DNA from: Artemia franciscana
Lineage: Eukaryota; Arthropoda; Branchiopoda; Anostraca; Artemiidae
Direction of reading: 5' to 3'
Assembly: GCF_032884065.1 (NCBI RefSeq)
Contig: NC_088872.1
Location: forward strand, 5,326,186 to 5,390,185
Length of the DNA stretch: 64,000 nucleotides
Shown: one piece after another, positions 55,151-64,000 of the stretch
How the letters are laid out: each line of letters starts with the position of its first letter
Numbering within the stretch: position 1 is the stretch's first letter
The notes under the pieces: generated by a model
Told to the model about the DNA's origin: nothing
Seen by the model: the letters and a program-made list of their open reading frames with translations, nothing else
The model's database searches: none
Program-made: the position numbers and the translations under genes

Positions 55151-58059
55151 CGCTTCACTGTATATTTCTCAGTAGCTGGAGCATCTTTGAAAATGGTGCG
55201 AGCCTGAATTGCTTATGATTGCGAAAGCAGAAAGATTGGGGATGACCTGGTGAAGTGATTCGCTACTATCCAATCTCACAGATATGGCTTATGACTTGAC
55301 TGAGTGCCGGATCCAAATTTTTTAATAGGGGGTTTTGATTTAATTTTAACAAATACTGAAATTTCTAGTGCTAAGTTCTAATCAGCGTTGCAACAGAAAA
55401 TAGCCAGAATTTTGTAAATAGTGGGAGAGTGATCCACTTGTGGGGGGGGACTGTTTGATATTCGCCACAAAATGTTTTACCGCAAAGGGAAAACCTAATA
55501 GTTTTAGCACAGATTATCATTAAGTTTCACAATACTCTGTGGGTTTACTTTGTAACATTGCGCCATTGAGCGTCAAAACTTTTTTCTTCTCGGTAAGGAA
55601 AAATGTTCCCTTGAATTTTTTCTCTTTTATAATTTTTTAGGGCCATAAAAGTGTCCTTTGAAATTTAAGGGAGGACCTCTGTTTTTCTTCTAGTAATCGG
55701 TGGAATGGTCCTATCCAATAAATTACAAAACGTCTATTACGAACTGTTTATCGTGAAACATGGTATAAATTTTCAGAAAATTGAAGGACATCAAAGGAAT
55801 TGTATTTGTATTATAAGAAGAATATAAAGTAATACTTTTTGTTATCATTGTTGTAAGTATTCTGCTACGAACTTGCAGATTACGTAAATCTTGTCATCTG
55901 AAAGCATCTTTTTATGACGCATTAATTTAACCCTTACGAATCTTTTCATTATCTTTCAAGGCTCGGGTTACGTCCAGTTGGGTATAAAACTTGAATATTT
56001 CAGAACTGTGTTAAAATTATTTAAAATTATTAAATCTTTCTAGTTACCAATTTTATCTTCAATTACTGATCAAACTTCTTTTTTGTCCAGGGTCTGTTTG
56101 GAGCCAAAAGGAGGGGGTATGGTCGTTACCAGATCCACCAATGTCTTTGCTTGAATAATTTGCAAATATGCTTTTGCACATAATTTGCATATATTGCATT
56201 ATATCATTTGCGTATATATTTAGCTTAATTATAAAGCTTTAATATGACATAGCAAATGACTTTTGCTGATGCCAAAACAAATGATTTTAGTCATGCACAT
56301 TTCTAGGGTTTTTATTTTTTGGAGAATGTAAAGGGTTGAGTTTTTTCTTCTGATTCTTTACATTCAGTTCTCTTGTTAGCTGTCTTGGCATAATTAACTT
56401 CACTTTCTAAGAAAATTGTCCTTGCTTAGACTCTGAACGGTAGCTAACATACTAGTACCGTTAATAGAAAAGGGCATTTATAATGACCTTTTCTTCTTTT
56501 AAATATCTTTGTCGTATCCGTCTGCGGAGCTATCAACGTTATTTGCCATCTCAACTGTCCCCTTCAACAATTTAATCGATATTTTTTGCGCACGCGTGCA
56601 TATTACGAAGAGAAATTTAAGAATCGTGAAATCAGCAGATATCCCAGCCAAGAAAAAAAACTAGCAAGTAATTATTTTAGTTTTAATAGTTTAAATATTT
56701 GGTTATCTCCATTTTTCAGCAAAATTTTTAAGTTTTATTATTTCATTGTTTTCTTAATGAGCTCCTCAGTATTACAGATAATAAAAATCAAACAAATATC
56801 AATAAACATTTGTAAAAAAAAAAGAATTGACTAAATTTAATTTAGCTGCAAGTCTGCATTCATGCCGACCACATAATTTCCCTCTCAGAAAAAATTGATA
56901 GATCTATGGAACTGAAATGTCAATGCGAAGCACCAAACTTCCTAATGAAATATCATCACGTTATGTATTGTTCAAATAAATATTATTTTTTACCTTGATT
57001 ATCCTTATAAATGTATTCTTTATTTTCCTTTCAATTCTAAAACCATATTATCATTAATTTTCGCATTATTACGGCCAGACCAATTATTTTTCTTTTTCTT
57101 TTTATCTCTTCAACGTATTGCATTCTTCCTTATCCCTTAGACACTCTATTTGTCCTATTTATTTTCCTGTTCTCTAGGCTGTGAATACCGATACCACACG
57201 CGCGCTACTTATGAAAAGATTTAATGTCACTTACTATTCTCATGGGTTGGATTTTCTCCAGAGGAGCTGTATCGTGGTCAATCTTTGTCTAATGGTTTGA
57301 GTAGAGAGTGATCGTATTGTTTAGATATGTATGCTGTGGGGTAGGCCGACAGTAAACATACAAAACGACACAATACTTGATTTTGAAAGGTTTCTTTTTT
57401 CGTTTTATTATATTGTATTTTTTTACCTCTAGGAATTTTATTGCTTAATCTTTTATTTTTGAGAAAATTCTGAAAAATCCACTTCTAAAGGAACAGGAAG
57501 CCAATGGAAAAGTTTTTTAAAGCTGAAAGCAAACTATTTCCTTTTCCTTTAATTGTAAAACCATTCGTAATGAAGAATCGGAACTCTTTTGACACGCCAG
57601 TTTTTTTCTAAAAGTTGTAAGGATCCTAATGAAAAGATGAAATGTGATAGCTTGGTTGAATAATTGCAGTGCAATAATAAAAATATTGAGCACTTCAAGC
57701 TCTTCTGTAAGTATCATTACGTGTAATCGCTAAAGCAAATGAGAATGTGGGACACCTACCAGTACCTAACCCTGAAACCGCCGGTGAGCCCATGTACCCG
57801 TTTGATGGCAGAATGATCTAACATTCTTAGTATCTAAATTGGCTGAATTTGGTTTAGTTTTTCGAAAGAATCAGATTGAAGTGAAAAAGGCCTAAAGCGC
57901 AAGGAAAATCAGTGGCAGGTGACAGAAGAATAATACTACATATCTCTACTTCTTGAGATTGTTTCAATTTTTGAAAAATGATTTATAGCCGATTGGTGGA
58001 TTACTTTATAAAAACAGTTAATTTTTTCATTCAAGTCAATTTGTTTGAGAAAAATGTGT
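53651..58059. other. Long AT-rich intergenic stretch
   Basis: No gene, RNA or clear repeat recognised apart from a poly-T run. Short open frames (for example 53,828-54,061, 54,473-54,742, 56,586-56,834) show no familiar motif. Confidence 0.4.
55108..55148. repeat. Poly-T run of about 41 bases
   Basis: Uninterrupted T run; possibly the antisense poly(A) tail of a retroposed sequence, but no body was recognised on its left side. Confidence 0.85.
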
Positions 58060-58620
58060 CTACGGATTGTCTAGATGTAGATTAAAAGTTGGCTTTAATT
58101 TTTATGTATATTGTAAAATGTTTCATCATGTTGAGCATGAGAGTTTATTGGCGAAGTTTGGGAACACTGAAATACGTTCTAAAACTCCTAAATTGATAGT
58201 ATCATTTCTGGAAAAAAGAACGCCAAGAGTAAAGTACAATCTTGCTAGACAAGAAGATAGTACAGTGTGAGGTACCACAAGGATCTGTGCCGGGTACCTT
58301 CTTACTTCTTTTATATATTAATAATCTTTAATACATATCTTAAGACGCTAACAACGCTAAAGTGCAATGAAGGTTATTTGTGAATATAACTTCCAGCATT
58401 TGCTGATGACACTCAGTATAGAGTTGGTTCAAAAAAAGAAGTTGATTTCAAAAGTGGTATGAAAAAAAAAACAATGGTGACAATCGAGAAATGGATGCCA
58501 GGGAGCAAATGTTAATTAACTAGAAAAAGAATGTTCATATTATGTGCCACAAGTGCATACTACTGTCCCTGGATTGAAAGAAATTGAGTCAGAAAGCGGA
58601 CATGTAAAATGAACAAACAT
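58060..58620 (+). pseudogene. LINE reverse transcriptase remnant
   Basis: Three consecutive conserved blocks are visible in shifting frames: EHESLLAKFGNTEIRSK, then VPQGSVPGTFLLLLYINN (motif B, about 58,270-58,330), then AFADDTQYRVGSKKEV (motif C; the Asp-Asp codons are at 58,405-58,410), followed by TIEKWMPGSK. This order is that of CR1/Jockey-type non-LTR reverse transcriptases, which copy element RNA into DNA at the target site. Frameshifts separate all three blocks, and both ends of the element are missing or unrecognised. Confidence 0.8.
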
Positions 58621-58628
58621 TAAAAGGC

Positions 58629-58658
58629 ATCTTAATGACATAGTAGATGTCATTAAGA
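58629..58658. repeat. Perfect 12-bp hairpin
   Basis: TCTTAATGACAT and ATGTCATTAAGA surround a 5-nt loop. A third partial copy (CATTAAGATGAC) lies at about 58,683. Confidence 0.85.
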
Positions 58659-58659
58659 T

Positions 58660-59570
58660 GACATCTCAAATCAAGAAGACTCATTAAGATGACGTTTCAA
58701 AGATTATGGCAATTATGAATATTAAAATTTCAAAATATGTTAAAATTCTTTGGAAGTAGACTAATTTTTCCCCAAAAAAGTAATTGTAATGTATTTTTCT
58801 CTTATTCATCCATGTTTTTTGTATTGTGTCACAGTTTGGTCGTTCACTAGCCATTTATACCCGCTTTTTTTGTTACAAAATACAATAGTAGAAATGTCGA
58901 CCAATGGTTTGCACTGAAATACATCTAGGTATCATTGGTTAAAAATTTCAGTGTTTTTGTTTTGGCTAAGTTTTATGTAACTTTGCTTATGTATATTTTT
59001 TCTAATTTATTATCTGTGTGCGTTTCAGCATTTTTTGGAGAAAGGTAGTATAGTTTTGAAACTAAAAACGTTAAAATAATTAGAACACTGGTTCCAGTTA
59101 GTATCTAAATTTTCCACTGGTATATAGGCTCTGAATTCCGGAAAGAAGGCACTTAAGAAATTTGGTGTTTATTTGGGGTGTATTTGTTTTAGTCATTATC
59201 CTGGAGACGAATTGAGTAATTACTTTTATATTGACCATTTTTATAGTGGGCTTTTAAAACAGAAATACATTCATATGTTTGATTTGGATGGTGAAATTTT
59301 GGAGTATGAGTGTGTGATCCACTTTAATGTAAATATAACTATTTTATAATTATTTATTAAATTAGTTTGAAAGGGATGGGGGAGAGGGAGGTAAGAATTT
59401 TTTTCTGAGGAAGTGCATTAACATTTAACCTGTGCTTTTTGGGTCGTCAAAATACGTTAATATGTGTCGAAACTTCTTTTAAATATAAAGAGCAATGTTT
59501 ATTTCTGTTTTGTTAGTGTTATTGACAGATTTGGCTGTCTTGTGTTTTTGTGACAATATGTTAATAAAAT
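58660..59570. other. AT-rich stretch, possible retroelement 3' end at 59,560
   Basis: GTTAATAAAATTAAATAAAA immediately precedes the E2 element and resembles a polyadenylated 3' end. No coding remnant was recognised between 58,700 and 59,500. Confidence 0.35.
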
Positions 59571-59574
59571 TAAA

Positions 59575-61305
59575 TAAAAAAAAACTAGTTTTTAAGCTGA
59601 AAGTAAGGAGCGACATTAAAACTTAAAACGAACAGAAATTACTCCTTATATGAAATGGGTTGTCCCCTCCGTAATCCCTCGCTCTTTACGCTAAAGCTTT
59701 TAATTGTTTTAAAAAGTAGAGTTGTGGCAAAGAGTCAAACTTTAGCGTAAAGAGCAAGGGATTGCGGAGGGGAAAACCCATTTCATATAAGGAGTAATTT
59801 CTGTTCGTTTTAAGTTTTAATGTCGCTCCTTACTTTCAGCTAATTTTTTTTTTATTTCATTTCTGAACGTTTTTGAATTAATGCATGTTTAGTTTTGGCT
59901 CTCCGCACATAAATTAATAAAATGAAATTTGTATATTAATTGTTTTTTTGGCTAAATGGCTTTCTCTTAGTTTTGATCAGACGATTTTGAGAAATAAGGG
60001 GTGGAGAAGGAGGCCTAGTTGCCCTCCAATTTTTGGTTACTTAAAAAGGCAACTAGAACTTTTAATTTTTAACGAAGGTTTTTATTAGTAAAGAATATAC
60101 GTAACTTAAGAATTAACTTACGTAACAAACTTTCATAATCTTATATTTTTATTATGTATACGAGGGGTTTTGTACCCTCATTAATACCTCGCTCTTTACA
60201 CTAAATCATAAGTTTTGTCCCAATTCGTTAAGAATGACCCCTGAATCAGAACGGCCGTAGAATAAATAGTTGAAATTACTAAAAATACTTTAGCATAAAG
60301 AGCAAGGTATTTATCTCCTCCTAAATACCTCGCTCTTTATGCTGAAGTATTTTTAGAACACCTCATATGCGTAATAATATCTGTTCGTTTTAAGTTACAA
60401 TGCTACTCCTTCCTTTCATTTGAAAAAAACATTTTCATGTTTATTTTTCATTGTTTTCTTATAGTAATTCTAGACAATCCTGCGCCCTTTTCATTGAATT
60501 TTTCTTCCCCCATGACAGATTCCTCCAAGGAAAGATCCTGCAACATAGCCCCCTCCCCTCAGCCCCACCCCCAAACAAAATAAAATCCCCCTGAAAACGT
60601 CTGTACACTTCCCAATAACCATTACTATGTGTAAACACTGGTCAAAGTTTGTAACTTGCAGCCCCTCCCCCAGGGATTGTGGGGGAGTAAGTCATCCCCA
60701 AAGACATAGTTTTTATGATTTTCGACTATGCTGAACAAAATGGATATCTCAAAATTTTAATTCGTTGACTTTGGGAAAAGAATGAGCGTGGGAGGGGGCC
60801 TAGATGCCCTCCAATTTTCTGGTCACTTAAAAAGGGCACTAGAACTTTTCATTTCCGTTAGAATGAGCCCTCTTGCGATATTCTAGGACCCCTTGGTCGA
60901 TACGATGACCCCTGGGACAAAGAAAAAAAACAAACAAACAAATAAACACGCACCCGTGATTTGTCTTCTGGCAAAAAATACAAAATTCCACATTTTTGTA
61001 GATAGGAGCTTGAAACTTCTACAGTAGGGTTCTGTGATACGCTGAATCCGATGGTGTCATTTTTGTTAAGATTCTAAGACTTTTAGGGGGTGTTTCCCCC
61101 TATTTTCTTGAATAAGGCAAAATTTTTCAGGCTCGTAACTTTTGATGGGTAAGACTAAACTTGATTAAACTTATATATTTAAAATCAGCATTAAAATGCA
61201 ATTCTTTTGATGTAGCTATTGATATGAAAATTCAATTTTTTAGTTTTGGTTACTATTGAGCCGGGTCGCTCCTTACTACAGTTCGTTATTACGAACTGTT
61301 TGATA
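59575..61305 (-). mobile_element. Foldback element family E2, copy 4
   Basis: A hairpin at the left (arms about 59,580-59,700 and 59,745-59,860) is followed by one long arm and the single-copy body. It ends at about 61,303 with GAGCCGGGTCGCTCCTTACT and the 9-bp terminal hairpin ACAGTTCGT and ACGAACTGT around TATT. Same architecture as copy 2. A second small inverted pair around GCTCTTTA(C/T) lies at 60,196-60,345. No coding capacity. Confidence 0.9.
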
Positions 61306-62166
61306 TGAATAAGATTAAAAATTTGATCCATATCACAAGTTTTTTTATATATAAACTGCCATTTGACTGTGATCTAATTTGGATATGGAGATAAACTAAG
61401 TCAAGTGAAGAAAGACATGGTTTTCAGTATAAGCACTTCGGTTGGTTTTATATGGCTATAGGCATTTGAAGATAAATAGCTTGGTATATACTGTCACTTT
61501 AATCCGGTTGCCCTACAATTAAAATTCCAGGGACCCTCATCACCAGACCATACCATCATTCCTAACCACGACTTATTTGCGTTCAACAGAGCTTATTGCA
61601 GCTAATTTTTGTAAATGGTTGAATAAGGCTGTGCCTTTCTTATAGCTCTTTTACGCAAAGATGCCCGTATCTTTTTAATGATTCAGTAAGCCCCACTCTC
61701 TATTGGTACTTTTTGCGGCTCAGAAAGGCAAATGAGGCGCATTAGAAGTGTTGTTTTTTTTATAGAAAATTATTTTAACCCTACCAACTTCACTTAGAAA
61801 AACCATAAGGAAGACGGAACTTAAGAGTAATTGTTTTGCTCTATTAATTTCGGTTTGGTTTGCACATCAAAATAAATTTCGTGCAAAAAAAACCTTTAAT
61901 ACTGACTGAAAATGTGGTCAGCATATAAGGTTAATGATACATAAGTGTACCAAAAATTTTATCTCAGTGAAAGCAAGAATATCAGTCAATTGAGCTCTGA
62001 AGCACAATACACAAATAGATTATTGGAATAGGTTTCAATAAGTGCTTTTGAATGCAAATCGATAATCGTAATTACCTATTGAAAATTAATCCTTCGCCAA
62101 GCAAACGTGGGAATGGACCTTAAGGCAGAAATTTGAAATAATTCTAACGTGACAGTTGGTCTTGTA
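61306..62166. other. Upstream region of the UPF0739-like gene
   Basis: Single-copy, AT-rich sequence that should contain the promoter and 5' UTR. No convincing TATA/initiator combination could be singled out by eye. Confidence 0.4.
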
Positions 62167-62913
62167 ATGATAGAAAAAATAACATATTGTGTTGTTAAAG
62201 AAGAGCTTTTGAAGTTTTCTGGGAAAAAAGTGGTTTCTAATAAGTGTATCTTGATTGTAATTAATTATCTTACTGCAGTTGTCCTATCAATAAAACCTTC
62301 GTTTTTATGGGACTTTCTTGATTGTGAAGATTCCCAAATATTTAATTTTATTACTTCTTTAAAAGATAAAAGTATTATACCAGAAATAATAGATGTTCTT
62401 GTTTGCCAGTATAACTCAGATCTTGACTCTTTTGATACAATAAAGGAGGTTTATGTCTATAATAAAAATGCTCTTCAGGTCCAGAATGCATTACCACAGT
62501 TCTTTTCTTTACCATTAGGGAATCCCATTGAAATAAATTATGTTACTCACATGCTAGACAAATTTAGAGAAATAAACTCAGTTGCTTGTAGCAAAAGCAG
62601 TTCAAGACAACTTTTAGTTTTCCACTGCCAGCCTAATTGTCAAGTTACACTTGCTGGTTTGTTCTTAGGCTATCCAATAGTTTATGTTTTATTGGAAAAT
62701 GCCTGTTCCAGCAGCTTAGACTTTGCACCAGTCTGTATCCAGTTGAAATATTTTGACAAAGTCATCACATCTTTTACATGTCCATTCCCTCATTATGATA
62801 ATTACAGGGAAAAAATTGATATTTGGTTTCAGGAAATTAAGCAACTATGTCCAAATATTTGTATAAACTTAAATAGGGTAGATGACTTACAATCTGTTTC
62901 CATTGCTCTCTGA
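62167..62913 (+). CDS. Intronless gene resembling UPF0739 (C1orf74) family
   Basis: The first ATG after an in-frame stop (62,134) is at 62,167 and the frame ends TGA at 62,911-62,913, giving 248 residues starting MIEKITYCVVKEELLKFSGK. Notable segments: SIKPSFLWDFLDCED (residues about 43-57), NALPQFFSLPLGNPIEINYV, and LVFHCQPNCQVTLAGLFLGY (residues about 149-168), then PVCIQLKYFDKVITSF near the C-terminus. The LPLG block, the TLAGxxLGYP block, the length and the single coding exon agree with what I remember of the vertebrate C1orf74/UPF0739 (DUF4504) family, whose function is unknown. No signal peptide or clear membrane helix. Family membership is moderately sure; that it is an intact expressed gene is well supported by the clean frame. 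Confidence 0.8.
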   Translation: MIEKITYCVVKEELLKFSGKKVVSNKCILIVINYLTAVVLSIKPSFLWDFLDCEDSQIFNFITSLKDKSIIPEIIDVLVCQYNSDLDSFDTIKEVYVYNKNALQVQNALPQFFSLPLGNPIEINYVTHMLDKFREINSVACSKSSSRQLLVFHCQPNCQVTLAGLFLGYPIVYVLLENACSSSLDFAPVCIQLKYFDKVITSFTCPFPHYDNYREKIDIWFQEIKQLCPNICINLNRVDDLQSVSIAL

Positions 62914-62945
62914 ATGTAGACCTATTAAAAGTCTTAAAAATTAGA

Positions 62946-62951
62946 AATAAA
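62946..62951 (+). terminator. Poly(A) signal AATAAA
   Basis: Canonical AATAAA 33 nt after the stop codon of the UPF0739-like gene, followed by a TG-rich stretch (ATGATGATGATGG). The 3' UTR would be very short. Confidence 0.7.
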
Positions 62952-63449
62952 AATGATGATGATGGATTATGCTAGATCTGTTATTAGACTAATAACAGCT
63001 TTGTGTTATAACCTTTTTACAAATATTCAGCTTTGTGTCATGTAGATAGAGTTTACCCATTTAGTTAAAACATACTTTTGTTATGTTAAGAAAATATTTT
63101 GACACCCTCTTGCAGCAAGACTTATAGCTCAAACTTAATTTTAGGCAAGAGTTTTAGTATAAGATAATAAGGGCTATATATTCTAATTCAGCTGATTAAA
63201 GACAGATTACAATATCTCTTGGAAAGTTTAAGTATCATAGCAAAATTATTTGAAATCCTGCTCTCCATAAGAGTTACAACCTTCTGTCTGGTGTCCTGGT
63301 GACTAAGCTCATTTGATGCATATTGCTTCTAATCTTATGAACACAATTTGAACAACAGAGTAAGAATTCTTTTCAGAAACTTGATAAAGGTCTATGTAAG
63401 CTTAGGTAGCAAATACACTAATAATACTAGAACTAATTTTGACTAATTG
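62952..63449. other. Intergenic spacer between two same-strand genes
   Basis: About 500 bp, single-copy and without repeats. It presumably holds the promoter and 5' UTR of the downstream gene. Confidence 0.5.
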
Positions 63450-63642
63450 ATGCTATTAAAGAAGAAAAAATTTCAAGAGAAATCAGACTGTTCCAACATT
63501 CAAATGGTTTTTCTGCAAGGAGTCACAAACCTTATAGAGGAGAAAAAATTTGAGGAGGCATTAGAATGTTTTGCTGATAATATTTCAAAAATCAGCTATG
63601 CTCAAAGAAGTATTTATGAGGAGGAAATTGTTATCTTGGCAG
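63450..63642 (+). CDS. TPR-like protein, first coding exon (partial gene)
   Basis: An ATG at 63,450, preceded in frame by TAA (63,444), opens 64 codons plus one base to a donor GGCAG|GTAAAT at 63,643. The product starts MLLKKKKFQEKSDCSNIQMV and contains LIEEKKFEEALECFADNI followed by SYAQRSIYEEEIVILA. EKKFEEALECFADNI fits the first helix-turn-helix of a tetratricopeptide repeat (Ala at position 8, Phe at 11), so the protein is probably a TPR adaptor or scaffold. The open frame runs on to 63,707 within the intron, but the donor is strong and the added residues are hydrophobic and unlike a TPR. Remaining exons lie beyond the right edge. Not identifiable further. Confidence 0.65.
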
Positions 63643-63749
63643 GTAAATTTAGGCTTTGTATTTTATTAATTTATATCCTATCATCATCTTTATCATTAAA
63701 ACTTTAAAAAATGTTACAAAATTTACCAAAGTAAGATAAAAAAATAATA

Positions 63750-64000
63750 CTTTAGAAACAAATTTGGGCTATATATTTGCATATTAGGGGCTGGAGATAA
63801 TGTATAGTGGGTCTGCATGTCCAATGTGTTATGTACATTTATTCTGCACGTTATGTAGGAAGAATTTTTTCTAACTTCACACTATCTGAATTGTTTACCC
63901 CCACCCCCTCTAATGTGCAAATGTATAGCCCAAATTGTATATTTTCCATCAATTCTGTCACTTCTCTTTGCCTTGTCTCATGCTAAGCTGAAAGGAACTA
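63750..64000. mobile_element. Palindromic MITE (family P), copy 3, at window edge
   Basis: TTTGGGCTATATATTTGCAT at about 63,762 is mirrored by CAAATGTATAGCCCAAATTG at about 63,917. The right flank (CTTTGCCTTGTCTCATGCTA) is the inverse of the left flank of copy 1 at about 16,625-16,660. Only part of the element may be within the window. It lies in the first intron of the TPR-like gene. Confidence 0.65.

Overview
The window looks like an AT-rich invertebrate nuclear genome with long spliceosomal introns, single-copy islands and a heavy load of mobile elements: non-LTR retrotransposons, hAT, a Polinton-like remnant, foldback/palindromic elements, probable SINEs and long (TA)n tracts. A crustacean such as a brine shrimp (Artemia) fits, but that is inference and no decisive marker gene is present.

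Region 1 (1-9,794) has no gene I can prove. It holds a decayed copy of a foldback element (846-1,960, 'family E2' below), an orphan 79-codon ORF (2,026-2,265), a large head-to-head repeat array rich in GATCT/GATC (2,765-5,455, 'family G') and a degenerate tandem repeat (8,940-9,600).

Region 2 (9,795-35,795, + strand) holds the last five exons of an unidentified coiled-coil protein. Exon phases chain exactly (0/0, 0/2, 2/0, 0/1, 1/stop), giving 245 C-terminal residues ending GVWV. Its four introns carry nearly all the repeats of this part: a hAT element nested in a palindromic element, a second family G array, MITEs, E2 copies, 5'-truncated LINE tails, and in the last intron an almost complete antisense LINE inserted into an older LINE. 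The last intron also has its acceptor region triplicated.

Region 3 (35,796-61,305) has no recognisable host gene. It contains dispersed decayed repeats, a GC-rich probable SINE, an E2 element carrying a 1.4-kb near-perfect palindrome (47,040-48,460), a degenerate Polinton/Maverick-like segment with a dead integrase flanked by inverted arms (49,066-53,650), a LINE reverse-transcriptase remnant (58,060-58,620) and another E2 copy.

Region 4 (61,306-64,000, + strand) is a gene island: an intronless 248-codon gene resembling the UPF0739/C1orf74 family with a poly(A) signal 33 nt past the stop, then the first coding exon of a TPR-like protein continuing off the right edge, whose first intron holds a MITE.

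The most unusual signals are the giant palindrome, the within-copy covariation of E2 hairpin arms, the inverted ORF/tRNA-like arms around the Polinton integrase, the triplicated splice acceptor, and hammerhead-like motifs in a head-to-head palindrome.
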